Translations under genes and position numbers: made by a program
Shown: positions 27,110 to 36,327 of the stretch, piece after piece
How positions within the stretch are numbered: position 1 is the first letter of the stretch
How the letters are laid out: the number at the start of each line of letters is the position of its first letter
Notes under the pieces: generated by a model
The model's database searches: none
What the model was told of the DNA's origin: nothing
What the model saw: the letters and a program-made list of their open reading frames with translations, nothing else
DNA from: Olivibacter jilunii
GTDB lineage: Bacteria; Bacteroidota; Bacteroidia; Sphingobacteriales; Sphingobacteriaceae
Length of the DNA: 64,000 nt
Direction: 5' to 3'
NCBI RefSeq assembly: GCF_900607235.1
Contig: NZ_LR027849.1
Span: forward strand, 1,116,001 to 1,180,000

Positions 27110-27886
27110 ATGCCACATATACAGATTCAAAATAGAGAAATACATATTCAGGAACTGAACAAAGATGCCCCTCAAACAATCGTATTAATACATGGTATGT
27201 TCAGCAATCTTTCTGTATACTATTTTCGAATAGCGCCTCTTTTAGCCAAATATTTCCATGTCATTATGTACGATTTAAAAAGTCATGGTCTCTCTTCCCG
27301 AGTTGATCATGGATACCGTTTTGATGATATGTCATACGATTTAATCGACCTCATGGATACGTTAATGCTTGAAAAGGTACATCTCGTTGGATATAGTTTC
27401 GGAGGCCTGGTTGCATTAAATACCTGTTTAAAATATCCAAGTAGGATTGATAGGTTAGGTGTAATCGAAGCTCCCGACCCAGGCGATCGGAAAACGATGG
27501 ATATTATCGATATCTATAGCAAAGAATTTCTTGAACATTATATACAAAACTTTACGGATACGACGAAAGTCAAAATGGGAAAACGCCAGCTCGAGAAAAA
27601 TCATCGAATGTATCAATACTTATTTGATCATACCAGTATTAAGGATGATATGGAGAAGGAGATAGCTTATTTCTCAAGCGTCCCAATAAGTAGTATAACA
27701 CAAAACACTTTACTAATCTACGGCAAGCAGTCTAATTGCCTTGAATCGGGTAAGTTTCTAGCAAAACATATTGTCAACGCAGAATTCGTAACCTTACCGG
27801 GAGATCATAACTTACCGATACAGGCACCTGAGTTGATCGCGAACAAACTACTTGGATTTCTATCCAAACAAGCTGTGTTGGCATAG
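27110..27886 (+). CDS. Alpha/beta hydrolase, first gene of the glycosyl-/acyltransferase operon
   Basis: A 258-residue alpha/beta-hydrolase enzyme with HGMFSNL (oxyanion hole), nucleophile elbow GYSFGG (Ser96) and catalytic His in PGDHNLPIQ (His233). It has no signal peptide. It is encoded 46 bp before the first glycosyltransferase and is probably part of that operon, where it could release or transfer an acyl chain. A thioesterase-like role is an inference from position. Confidence 0.87.
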   Translation: MPHIQIQNREIHIQELNKDAPQTIVLIHGMFSNLSVYYFRIAPLLAKYFHVIMYDLKSHGLSSRVDHGYRFDDMSYDLIDLMDTLMLEKVHLVGYSFGGLVALNTCLKYPSRIDRLGVIEAPDPGDRKTMDIIDIYSKEFLEHYIQNFTDTTKVKMGKRQLEKNHRMYQYLFDHTSIKDDMEKEIAYFSSVPISSITQNTLLIYGKQSNCLESGKFLAKHIVNAEFVTLPGDHNLPIQAPELIANKLLGFLSKQAVLA

Positions 27887-27932
27887 TAGCACACGAATGA
27901 ATAAATAGGGCGTCGACTAAAAAAACAGCTCC

Positions 27933-29132
27933 ATGAAAAAAATACTATTTGTTGTACCTCCCCTGATGGGGCATGTAAACCCGACATTAAGTTTAGGTAA
28001 AGCGTTGCTGGAAAAAGGCTTTAAAGTGGCTTGGTTGAGCGTTGATGAGAAACTTGAGGCCATGTTGCCACCAGGCGGTGAGTTTTTGCCACTAAAATAC
28101 AATACTTCCGAGGCAGAACGTGCGCAACAGCATGTTTTTTTAACTAAAATTTCCGAAAAAAACGTAACAGGCATAGAAAGCGTGAAATTTTTGTACGAAG
28201 ATGTACTTATTCCTCTTAATCGATTTATGTATCATGGAATTCGCGATTGGGTTAAGGTTTATCAACCGGATTTAATCGTTAATGATCATCAACTTTTCAG
28301 TGCAGCGATAGTTGCTATACAATCGGATGTCAAATATGTCACATCTGTTACCGCACCTGCAGCCGTTAAAATGCAACAGGACCTACCGGGCATCTCACAA
28401 TGGGAAGACAATCAGATTATTTCCCTTCAACAAGAGTTAGGACTCAACCTGAATCGATCCATAGCTTGTTCAGAAGATCTAACGATCATTTATACATCGC
28501 GTGATTTCTTCGGTGATATGGAATTAGCGAAGGGCTATCGGTTTGTCGGCCTTTCAGTTCTCGACAGACCAGTGAATTTCAATTTTGATTGGAAAGCCCT
28601 GGAGGCCATGAACCATCAGCGAAAAGTATTAGTTTCAATAGGAACGACATTTGATCACAGTTTTAAACGAGATTTTTTTGCAAAGGTTATCGAAGCCTTG
28701 GGCAATCGAGATATATCGGTGGTGGTTGTTTCCGATCCGGCTTTATTTGACAAATGGCCTTCGAATTTTATTGTGGCGCCAAAGGTACCCCAACTTTCAC
28801 TACTCCCCTTAATGGACGCCGTTGTTTGCCACGGAGGCCACAATACGGTTTGTGAGACCCTTATGCAGGGGATTCCCCTGGTTGTAGTGCCTATCGCTTA
28901 CGACCAATCTTATGTTGCCGGAAGGGTGGTTGCCACAGGGAGTGGTTTGCGGCTTAATTATAAACGATTCAAATCGGAACATCTCAAAGACGCACTTGAA
29001 CGTGTTTTAACAGAGCCTAGCTTTAAAACAGAAGCACAGAAGCTTTGCTCTTCATTTCAATTAGCCGGTGGCGTTTCGTATGCTGCGCAGCTTCTGGAAG
29101 ACTTTGCTTACAATTCCATAATAGCCGATTAG
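27933..29132 (+). CDS. GT1-family glycosyltransferase (MGT-like), copy 1
   Basis: A 399-residue GT-B glycosyltransferase. The N-terminal MGHVNPTLSLGKALLEKGF motif and the C-terminal nucleotide-sugar region CHGGHNTVCETLMQGIPLVV with PIAYDQSY define the GT1/MGT family, which includes macrolide and zeaxanthin glucosyltransferases. It would transfer a sugar, probably glucose, to a hydrophobic acceptor at the inner face of the membrane. It is followed after 21 bp by a paralogue, so the two may act in succession to give a diglycoside. No carotenoid genes are nearby. Confidence 0.93.
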   Translation: MKKILFVVPPLMGHVNPTLSLGKALLEKGFKVAWLSVDEKLEAMLPPGGEFLPLKYNTSEAERAQQHVFLTKISEKNVTGIESVKFLYEDVLIPLNRFMYHGIRDWVKVYQPDLIVNDHQLFSAAIVAIQSDVKYVTSVTAPAAVKMQQDLPGISQWEDNQIISLQQELGLNLNRSIACSEDLTIIYTSRDFFGDMELAKGYRFVGLSVLDRPVNFNFDWKALEAMNHQRKVLVSIGTTFDHSFKRDFFAKVIEALGNRDISVVVVSDPALFDKWPSNFIVAPKVPQLSLLPLMDAVVCHGGHNTVCETLMQGIPLVVVPIAYDQSYVAGRVVATGSGLRLNYKRFKSEHLKDALERVLTEPSFKTEAQKLCSSFQLAGGVSYAAQLLEDFAYNSIIAD

Positions 29133-29153
29133 GTTACAATTTAAATAACAGCT

Positions 29154-30350
29154 ATGTCGAAATTCCTTTTTGTGGTCCCCCCGTTTTTTGGACATGTCAG
29201 CCCAACCTTAAGTGTTGGGGCTAGCCTCTTAAAGAGAGGCCATGAAGTGCGATGGGTATCTCTGGTCAATATAAAAGCAGAACAAGTTCCGGAAGGAGGG
29301 GTTTTTACTGTTCCGGCAATTTATTGGGATAAGCACGGTGAAGAAATCGAGCGGATTTTAATAATGCAGGATCAAGGACCGCTACTTTCCGGTGTTGAAA
29401 CTTGGAAATTGGCGCTGGAAGATACTTACATTCCATTTTGTAAGATTATGTATCAGGGCTTGAATGATGTAATAAGCACATTTAAGCCAGATGTCGTCGT
29501 AAGTGATTGCATTACCTTTGCCGGTGGTATTTGTGCTTATCAACATGGAATACCCTATGTTACGACAACACCGGTACCCCCAGATTTAGGTGCAAATGCC
29601 ATGAATAGTCCAAAGATATGGGAATGGCAACAAAATCTAATGTTCAGTTTGCAAAGAGAACTCGGAGTTGAGCGAAATGAATTAATTTTTCATTCCCGAA
29701 AACTTAATCTTGTTTTCACCTCACAATACTTTGCTTCCATAACAAAGCCCGAACCCCATATGCGATTCGTAGGCCCGGTTGCAGGACGTCCAAACAAAGT
29801 TGCGTTCGACTGGGATCGACTGGAAAAAAGTAGGGGGCCTAAAGTTTTCGTTTCTTTGGGAACTTTATTGGAAGATATTAGAAAGGAGTTTTTTTTAAAA
29901 GTCATTGAAGCTTTTAGAGATGAACCTTTAACCATCGTTGCCGCGACAAAACCGGAGATCATAGAAGATTGGCCCGAAAACTTTATTGTTCAGGGTTTTG
30001 TTCCACAATCCGAAGTGATGAAAAAAATGGATTTGGTTATTTGCCATGGAGGATTTAATACCGTTAACGATGCTATTTTGAACGAATTGCCCCTATTAAT
30101 AACGCCTATTGCCTATGATCATTTTCATACTGCTGATCTCGTTGAAAAAGCCGGTTGCGGAAAAAAAATTCGTTACAAACGCATGCGGATTGCAGATCTT
30201 CGGAACGCAGTATGGGAGCTCATCGAGCAACCCGATTATAAAAAACAGGCCGGCCACGTTAAACAGACTTTTCTCGCCGCGGGAAGTAATGATAGCGCAG
30301 TAATTTTATTAGAGCAAACAGCTCAAGCGGAGGATTTGATTTATAGTTAG
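29154..30350 (+). CDS. GT1-family glycosyltransferase (MGT-like), copy 2
   Basis: A paralogue of the previous gene, 398 residues, with the N-terminal FGHVSPTLSVGASLLKRG and C-terminal CHGGFNTVNDAILNELPLLI motifs. The two proteins align over their full length but differ widely, so this is an old duplication, and the acceptors may differ. The gene is followed by an acyltransferase gene after only 5 bp. Confidence 0.93.
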   Translation: MSKFLFVVPPFFGHVSPTLSVGASLLKRGHEVRWVSLVNIKAEQVPEGGVFTVPAIYWDKHGEEIERILIMQDQGPLLSGVETWKLALEDTYIPFCKIMYQGLNDVISTFKPDVVVSDCITFAGGICAYQHGIPYVTTTPVPPDLGANAMNSPKIWEWQQNLMFSLQRELGVERNELIFHSRKLNLVFTSQYFASITKPEPHMRFVGPVAGRPNKVAFDWDRLEKSRGPKVFVSLGTLLEDIRKEFFLKVIEAFRDEPLTIVAATKPEIIEDWPENFIVQGFVPQSEVMKKMDLVICHGGFNTVNDAILNELPLLITPIAYDHFHTADLVEKAGCGKKIRYKRMRIADLRNAVWELIEQPDYKKQAGHVKQTFLAAGSNDSAVILLEQTAQAEDLIYS

Positions 30351-30355
30351 CTACC

Positions 30356-31687
30356 ATGCCGGATATTAACGTATATAGGAAAGAACGACCGCTTCTTTTT
30401 TTAGAACGAACGCTGGTTGGAGATGGAACTGAACCATTTAATGGCGTATTCGCTATTAGGTTGAAAGGTAAAATAGAACATGAATCTTTGGCCGCAGCCT
30501 TAGCCAAATTGCAAGCTAAATACCTTCAGCTTCAAATGGCAATCGCAGAGATTACATCACCAAAACCCTATTTTTTCATCCCTGACACCATTAGTCCTAT
30601 TCCATTGACTGTAAAAGAGTGGCAACATGCCAATCAATGGCAGGAGGAAGCGTTGGCGGGACTTAGACTTAAATTTGACGTCGTGAAAGGGCCTATGTTT
30701 CATGTTAGCTGTTTGTCGAACCATGTAACTTCAGATCTTATTCTGTCTTTCCATCATTGCATATGCGATGGCGGAGGAGGCGTACTTTTAATACGTGAAT
30801 TGCTGACTTTTCTCGATGGCAAAGAATCAAATATTGACAAGCAAAACCGATTGCTGCGAATCGATGATATCATCCCTATAGAAGTTCGTAAAAGTAAGAT
30901 CAATCAAGTAAAAACCTCCTGTTTGTCCGGTCTTCTGAAAACCGCTTTATCTATATCGGCTATCTTTACTTCTACCAAGAACAGTGGCACCTTAACCAGA
31001 AGCCGGGATTATTTGCTCCATTCAAAATTAGATCGTGAAAGCACCTCAATCTGGGTTTCCATATGTAAAAAACACGGCGTTACGGTAAATACTGCAATTG
31101 GCTTGCTCCTGCTTAAAGCTTATGAAAAAGTGGCTGGACCAGAGTCAAAAAACAAAATTTCCTGTCCCGTAGATATCAGGAAGTTTGCTAAACAAATAAG
31201 AGAAAATCAGCTCTTCTCTTTCGGGATGGTACTGACATTAACCAATAAAAAGGCGAACCATAAATCATTCTGGCCTGAAGCACAAATACTTCAGACCGTG
31301 GTGGATAAACAAATAAAGGCATTAAAACCTTACGAGTTTCTAATGACCTTCGAAAAATTACATAGCGCTCTGCCCCGCATGATAAAAATGCTGACTTACG
31401 GAAAGGTTGGAAATGACCTTATGTTTTCAAATATTGGAAGAATACCATTACAAAATGAATATCAAAATTTCTCGTTGGAAACAGTGTTTAGCCCTATGGT
31501 AATTGGTCCTTTTGCTAATCCTTCTACCATTATCTGCTCAACCTTTAATGATGAATTGGACTTTTCCTTCGTATCAAATGAAGGCTTTTTACCTCAAGAA
31601 AAAGCAAAAAGCATTATTGAATTTGTACGAAATGAGATGATTTTATTAATAACCTCAGCAAAGAAAAACCATGATAACACAACGTAG
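30356..31687 (+). CDS. Condensation-fold acyltransferase (PapA/AATase-like), copy 1
   Basis: A 443-residue stand-alone protein of the condensation-domain/chloramphenicol-acetyltransferase fold. The HHxxxDG catalytic motif is complete (FHHCICDGGGG; H133, H134, D138). There is no carrier domain or signal peptide. Homologues of this type, such as PapA proteins and alcohol acetyltransferases, esterify hydroxyl groups of glycolipids or polyketides with acyl groups. Its place after two glycosyltransferases suggests acylation of a sugar. The end overlaps the next start by 17 bp. Confidence 0.85.
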   Translation: MPDINVYRKERPLLFLERTLVGDGTEPFNGVFAIRLKGKIEHESLAAALAKLQAKYLQLQMAIAEITSPKPYFFIPDTISPIPLTVKEWQHANQWQEEALAGLRLKFDVVKGPMFHVSCLSNHVTSDLILSFHHCICDGGGGVLLIRELLTFLDGKESNIDKQNRLLRIDDIIPIEVRKSKINQVKTSCLSGLLKTALSISAIFTSTKNSGTLTRSRDYLLHSKLDRESTSIWVSICKKHGVTVNTAIGLLLLKAYEKVAGPESKNKISCPVDIRKFAKQIRENQLFSFGMVLTLTNKKANHKSFWPEAQILQTVVDKQIKALKPYEFLMTFEKLHSALPRMIKMLTYGKVGNDLMFSNIGRIPLQNEYQNFSLETVFSPMVIGPFANPSTIICSTFNDELDFSFVSNEGFLPQEKAKSIIEFVRNEMILLITSAKKNHDNTT

Positions 31688-32969
31688 ATTATCTGTTGGA
31701 GAGCGGATCATGTATGTGGCCGAAACAGAAGCCATCAATTGCATTTTTCCATTTAGCTTAAACGGTTTGTTCAATCAGGACCAAATCCAAGCGGCACTCA
31801 ATAAACTTCAACAAAAGCATCCACTTTTACGTGCCGTCATTAAACAGGTAAATGGGTATCCATCGTTTATTTTACCGGAAAATGCACCGGTTATTCCGAT
31901 CACGATATATGATCGGTTCAATGAAACTCAATGGTTAAATTTAATTAAGAAAAGCTGGCAAGACTATTTCAATGTAAGTCAAGGCCCACTTGCTAAATTA
32001 ATATGGATACGCGGCAATCCGACGTCGGATTTTATACTTATTTGTCCACACTGCATAGCGGATGGTGTTAGCATTACGGCCGTTTTACGAGAGTTCCTTC
32101 TTTTGCTGGATGACGTTAGCAAGGATATCGGTGAATCACAAGCCTTGGTTGGAAATGATTTGGTGTCGCATAAATTATCCACTATCAGAAGAGTCCAACT
32201 AAATTTGAAAGCTTTGATAGGAAAGTGCGCTGCCCATCTATTTTTACCAAAGCAGCTGGATAAGAGCAAAACAATTGACTTGAATAACACCTATATGGTG
32301 CGCCACCGCTTTTCATCAGTTGATACCCGAAAGCTCCTTACTTGTTGTAAAAAGAACCAGGTTTCTTTATATACATTAATGTCGGCGGTATTTTTTGATG
32401 TTGGAGCGCACGCTTTTCCCAAACCAAAAGGGAAATTAATATGCCCTGTAGACATCAGAAAATATATAACTAGTTTAAAAGAGGACCAGCTTTTTGCTTT
32501 TGCGCCAATTGTTGACCTTAAAAGTAGCAAAAATACATCCGTTTGGGAGCATGCTAAAGATCTAAAGCAACAGTTACAAGTCGGTTTAACCAAAATCAAT
32601 GCTAATGAAGTTGCCTACATAAATGCACATTTTCAATCCATCGTTCTCAAACTATTAAATCATTTACGAGTAAACGAAGGCTCACATGATTTTACCTTCT
32701 CTAACATGGGCAATCTAGCGATCCCCTCACATTTTGACAAGTTCACGGTTGAACAAATCTACAGTCCGACTGTAGCATTCCCATGGAAAAACCCGAACAC
32801 GATGGTAATGAGCACATATAACAACGTTTTAGATATAACATTTACTTCAAATGACGCAGTGTTACCCCAAAAGGATGCGAATCAATTTTTAGAACGGGCA
32901 ATACAAAAACTCAGCAGTCTAATAGAAGAAGAGACGATCCCTACACCAATTAATACGGTTAATTCATGA
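31671..32969 (+). CDS. Condensation-fold acyltransferase (PapA/AATase-like), copy 2
   Basis: A 432-residue paralogue of the preceding gene. The active-site motif is PHCIADG: the first His of HHxxxDG is Pro126, but the catalytic second His (H127), Asp131 and Gly132 are kept, so activity is plausible. It keeps the downstream CPVDIRKY and SNMGN/SPT-type segments also seen in copy 1 (CPVDIRKF, SNIGR). Having two acyltransferases and two glycosyltransferases suggests a product carrying two sugars and two acyl groups. That stoichiometry is inference only. Confidence 0.85.
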   Translation: MITQRRLSVGERIMYVAETEAINCIFPFSLNGLFNQDQIQAALNKLQQKHPLLRAVIKQVNGYPSFILPENAPVIPITIYDRFNETQWLNLIKKSWQDYFNVSQGPLAKLIWIRGNPTSDFILICPHCIADGVSITAVLREFLLLLDDVSKDIGESQALVGNDLVSHKLSTIRRVQLNLKALIGKCAAHLFLPKQLDKSKTIDLNNTYMVRHRFSSVDTRKLLTCCKKNQVSLYTLMSAVFFDVGAHAFPKPKGKLICPVDIRKYITSLKEDQLFAFAPIVDLKSSKNTSVWEHAKDLKQQLQVGLTKINANEVAYINAHFQSIVLKLLNHLRVNEGSHDFTFSNMGNLAIPSHFDKFTVEQIYSPTVAFPWKNPNTMVMSTYNNVLDITFTSNDAVLPQKDANQFLERAIQKLSSLIEEETIPTPINTVNS

Positions 32970-33499
32970 CGACGCATCCAGCAAAAAAAATAAGTGAATA
33001 TAAAGCAATCCGAATATTCATTCGCAAAAAGCTTATTTGGTATATGTTACCTAATTTAGTATTCAACGGTTTCATTCCTTATTATAGTTTTGAGAATCCT
33101 GCTTCTGTTGCACTTTTTAAAGGAGAGTTCTGCTTCGCTCGATTTATATTACCCATGGCTTTATTTATTCCGTTGGCGATTACCGTTGATTTTCTGAAAA
33201 AGGCGACTGAATTTATAGTAGCTACTCCCTTGGGCCTGGAAGGAAAATTAGATAGCTTAAACACCTCTTTGTTTTTACGATTAGGACTTTACAATGGTTT
33301 AACGTCATTAGCAATTACCTTTATTGGATTACTGTTTATCCACTATATCGTCCCTCCAAAGTATACCTTTGACGGTGCGCTACTGGCTTGTTTTAATGCA
33401 GTTTTTGCTTGTCTGATAGCCGTTTACTACACTTTTTGGAGTACCCATAAACTGAATTCGCTAATACAAAAATCCGATACGGAAATAAAAGGTCAATAG
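32966..33499 (+). CDS. Integral membrane protein ending the glycolipid operon
   Basis: A 177-residue protein with about four membrane segments (starting IRKKLIWYMLPNLVFNGFIP; then FILPMALFIPLAITVDF, ITFIGLLFIHYIV and ACFNAVFACLIAVYY). It overlaps the second acyltransferase by 4 bp, so it belongs to the operon. It may support or export the glycolipid product. I do not recognise the family. Confidence 0.78.
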   Translation: MTTHPAKKISEYKAIRIFIRKKLIWYMLPNLVFNGFIPYYSFENPASVALFKGEFCFARFILPMALFIPLAITVDFLKKATEFIVATPLGLEGKLDSLNTSLFLRLGLYNGLTSLAITFIGLLFIHYIVPPKYTFDGALLACFNAVFACLIAVYYTFWSTHKLNSLIQKSDTEIKGQ

Positions 33500-33590
33500 A
33501 GGCTTTCTTTACTTCTAAAAACAATTGGCAAGCAAAGTTTGTATTAAAGCAGAGGCTTATATGGTTTATACTCTTTAATTTGTCTAATAC

Positions 33591-34931
33591 GTGCCCTGGA
33601 AATCAATAGAAAATGCCAGCTTAAATGACAAGCCCCGAAAAACGCTCGGCACGGTAGACGCGGTCGCGCTCATCGTGGGAATTGTGATCGGAGCCGGCGT
33701 ATTTAAAACACCTTCGTTGGTGGCACTCAATACAAGCAATGACACCTTATTTCTTCTTACCTGGTTAGTAGGAGGAGCGGTTTCCCTTATAGGAGCATTG
33801 AGCTATGCAGAATTGTGTGCTACCTATCCGCATACAGGGGGCGATTATCATTTTTTATACCGTGCATACGGAAAACCTCTTGCCTTTTTATTTGCATGGA
33901 CAAGAATGGTAGTCATTCAAACAGGATCCATTGCGTTACTTGCTTTTATTTTCGGTGACTATGCAACGCAATTCTACACAATCGGCCCCTATTCTGAAGG
34001 AATGTATGCCCTTGCGATCGTTATAACACTAACCATTCTAAATATACTGGGGCTCACTTTTGGTGCTATCGCACAAAAGCTTTTTACGCTGTTGGAAGTA
34101 GGCGGCATTGTATTGATTATCATTGTCGGTTTGTTCGTTACCCCTACAATAGAAGCGTCGTCTCTGCCGATTAAATCCGATATATCTACCTCTTCTTCTT
34201 TAGGGATGGCAATGGTGTTCGTACTATTAACCTTTGGTGGATGGAATGAAGCCGCCTATATTTCGGCTGAATTGAAAACGGGGGCTAAAGGCATGGCTAA
34301 AGCGTTGGTTTGGAGTATTTTGATCATTACAATTGTCTACCTTCTTGTCAATTACACCTTTATTTATGTCTTAGGACACGAACGAATGGCTTCTTCCGAT
34401 GCGGTCGCAGCCGATTTAATGCGGTTTACATGGGGAGAAAATGCAGCAAAATTTATAGGCCTGCTTGTTGCCATCTCCGCATTGACTTCTGCAAACGCTA
34501 CCATCATTACAGGAGCTCGTTCAAATTATGCACTCGGTCAGGATTTTCCCTTTTTTAAGAGTTTGAGCCAGTGGAATCATCGAACGTCTACCCCTGTTAA
34601 AGCCTTAATAATACAAGGAATAATCGCTACTATTTTAGTGTTGTTAGGATTAATGACTCGGAAAGGTTTTGAAACGATAGTTGACTACACGGCACCCGTC
34701 TTTTGGTTCTTCTTTTTGTTAGTCGGCGTGGCAGTATTTATTCTAAGAAAAAAAGACCCTCAAATAACACGCCCATTCAAAGTTCCACTTTATCCGGTGC
34801 TCCCCGCCATCTTCTGTATAAGTAGCTCCCTGCTCCTTTATAGCAGCTTAGCCTATACCGGTGTGGGGGCTATGTTCGGCGTATTCGTATTATTTATTGG
34901 ATTTATCGTTTTCAGTCTTTTTCGAAGGTAA
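33591..34931 (+). CDS. APC superfamily amino-acid permease
   Basis: A 446-residue transporter with about twelve membrane segments. The conserved first-helix motif IVGIVIGAGVFKTPSL and the SYAELCATYPHTGGDYHFLYRAYG segment are standard for APC amino-acid/polyamine permeases. It starts with GTG at 33591; no in-frame ATG is close to the first helix. The substrate is unknown. An AT-rich inverted repeat follows the stop codon. Confidence 0.9.
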   Translation: MPWKSIENASLNDKPRKTLGTVDAVALIVGIVIGAGVFKTPSLVALNTSNDTLFLLTWLVGGAVSLIGALSYAELCATYPHTGGDYHFLYRAYGKPLAFLFAWTRMVVIQTGSIALLAFIFGDYATQFYTIGPYSEGMYALAIVITLTILNILGLTFGAIAQKLFTLLEVGGIVLIIIVGLFVTPTIEASSLPIKSDISTSSSLGMAMVFVLLTFGGWNEAAYISAELKTGAKGMAKALVWSILIITIVYLLVNYTFIYVLGHERMASSDAVAADLMRFTWGENAAKFIGLLVAISALTSANATIITGARSNYALGQDFPFFKSLSQWNHRTSTPVKALIIQGIIATILVLLGLMTRKGFETIVDYTAPVFWFFFLLVGVAVFILRKKDPQITRPFKVPLYPVLPAIFCISSSLLLYSSLAYTGVGAMFGVFVLFIGFIVFSLFRR

Positions 34932-34934
34932 CAA

Positions 34935-34968
34935 TTTTGAAAAAATAAAAACTATTGTTTTTTCAAAA
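34935..34968. repeat. AT-rich inverted repeat, weak terminator
   Basis: TTTTGAAAAAA (34935-34945) pairs with TTTTTTCAAAA (34958-34968) across a 12-nt loop, just after the permease stop. It has no GC pairs beyond one and is a weak structure. Confidence 0.4.
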
Positions 34969-35006
34969 CGTTAAGAAAATCAAGTTGTTAACTAAAATTC
35001 AATAAG

Positions 35007-35546
35007 ATGAAGGCAATTACAGTTCTTTACGGTATGTTGATGCTGGCATTCATGGTTCCAATTACCATGCAAGCCCAGCAAATGATCGACAAGGATGTTC
35101 CCTACGTACCTACTAAACAGGAGGTGGTGGAAGCGATGTTGACCTTGGCCAATGTAGGGCCAAACGATATGTTATATGATTTGGGTTGTGGGGACGGTCG
35201 TATAGTAGTAACAGCCGCAAAGAAATTCGGCGCCAAAGCTGTGGGAATTGATATAGATCCGGAACGTATTCAAGAAGCACGCGAAAATGCACAAAAAGCA
35301 GCTGTGGAGAATAAGGTTGCCTTTTTACAACAAGATCTGTTCAAAGCCGATTTCAGTAAGGCTTCGGTGGTTTCGCTTTATCTATTGCCTTCTGTTAATA
35401 TAAAGTTGCGTCCAAAATTACTCCAGTTAAAACCTGGAACACGCGTTGTTTCACATGCTTTCGATATGGGTGACTGGAAGCCCGATAAACAAATGCTAGT
35501 GGGTAACTCAACTATTTATTTGTGGACAGTTCCTGATGTCAAATAG
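35007..35546 (+). CDS. Exported class I SAM-dependent methyltransferase
   Basis: A 179-residue protein with a typical Sec signal peptide (MKAITVLYGMLMLAFMVPI, cleavage near QAQQ) followed by a Rossmann methyltransferase fold: LYDLGCGDGRIV (motif I), VGIDIDPER (motif II) and VVSLYLLP. Methyltransferases of this compact type with a signal peptide occur in several bacterial groups, but periplasmic SAM is not expected, so the location or activity is puzzling. It may act on a cofactor bound elsewhere or may bind an unrelated ligand. It stands alone. Confidence 0.8.
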   Translation: MKAITVLYGMLMLAFMVPITMQAQQMIDKDVPYVPTKQEVVEAMLTLANVGPNDMLYDLGCGDGRIVVTAAKKFGAKAVGIDIDPERIQEARENAQKAAVENKVAFLQQDLFKADFSKASVVSLYLLPSVNIKLRPKLLQLKPGTRVVSHAFDMGDWKPDKQMLVGNSTIYLWTVPDVK

Positions 35547-35588
35547 TTTTACACTTTTAAGTTTTTTGTAAGGAAGAATATAAATAAA

Positions 35589-35617
35589 TTGACAATCAAA
35601 TTTTGATTGCCTATTTT
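35589..35617 (+). promoter_or_regulatory. Sigma70-like promoter with palindromic operator in the spacer
   Basis: TTGACA (35589-35594), a 17-bp spacer and TATTTT (35612-35617) form a sigma70-style promoter, unusual in Bacteroidota. A 17-bp palindrome, CAATCAAA-T-TTTGATTG (35593-35609), covers most of the spacer. It lies 25 bp before the lipoprotein start codon. Confidence 0.4.
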
Positions 35618-35641
35618 GCATACTATTCAACCAAATTAAGT

Positions 35642-36175
35642 ATGCGAGTTTCTCTATTTTTTTTGCTTTTGTTAGTCATTTTGACCCATGGATGCACTCA
35701 GTCAACCAATGACAATCAGGAGAAAATTTCGAGTTTAAATGGCGATATCTCATTACCCGCTCAAATTAAAAAATTAACCGGCACCGATATACTCTATATT
35801 ATTGATAAAGAGAGTACATTAAAGGATACCCTTATAGACAACGTACAATGCTGGAGAGCAAATGGGGATATGTTCTTTAAGATCGATCGAGAAAAGTATC
35901 CCGTTTATATCTATACAAGCTTAATGAAATTGGAGGTAATGGCGCCGTCAACCTTTAGAATAGCTGCTTATGATCATGATCAGGGACAATCTGTTGAGTC
36001 ACTAACCGGAAAAATAAAAATAAGCAAAAATTATAGTTCTCCTTTTCCGGAACCCGATACGCTACAGGAAAACAACCTATACATGGTAAATAAAAGCATC
36101 GATTTATCTGAAAAAGAAGATCTTGAGGATAAAAGACTGCAACATTGGTGGAAAAAAGTTAATGAAAACCAATAA
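35642..36175 (+). CDS. Lipoprotein of unknown function
   Basis: The ATG at 35642 gives a 177-residue protein with a lipoprotein signal (LFFLLLLVILTHGCT; Cys after LTHG). The mature part is beta-rich with several acidic residues and no recognised domain. It is transcribed alone from the candidate promoter with a palindromic spacer. The function is unknown. Confidence 0.72.
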   Translation: MRVSLFFLLLLVILTHGCTQSTNDNQEKISSLNGDISLPAQIKKLTGTDILYIIDKESTLKDTLIDNVQCWRANGDMFFKIDREKYPVYIYTSLMKLEVMAPSTFRIAAYDHDQGQSVESLTGKIKISKNYSSPFPEPDTLQENNLYMVNKSIDLSEKEDLEDKRLQHWWKKVNENQ

Positions 36176-36266
36176 TAGCCTTTTAAACAGTTTATAAACA
36201 AGACCTATAGCCTCGTCGTAACCGACAAAGAGCATTTATTAGTGGCAAGACCAATCATGAAATATA

Positions 36267-36308
36267 TTATTTAGAATAAGTATAAATTAAAGTAATAGCT
36301 TATATTTG
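36267..36308 (+). promoter_or_regulatory. Promoter of the haem-locus regulator with a Fur-family-like motif
   Basis: A perfect Bacteroidota -7 box TATATTTG lies at 36301-36308, 19 bp before the regulator start. Just upstream, TTATTTAGAATAA (36267-36279) shares its first ten bases with two sites in the hmuT/receptor region. Confidence 0.5.
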
Positions 36309-36327
36309 TGAAAATAATAGCCAAATC

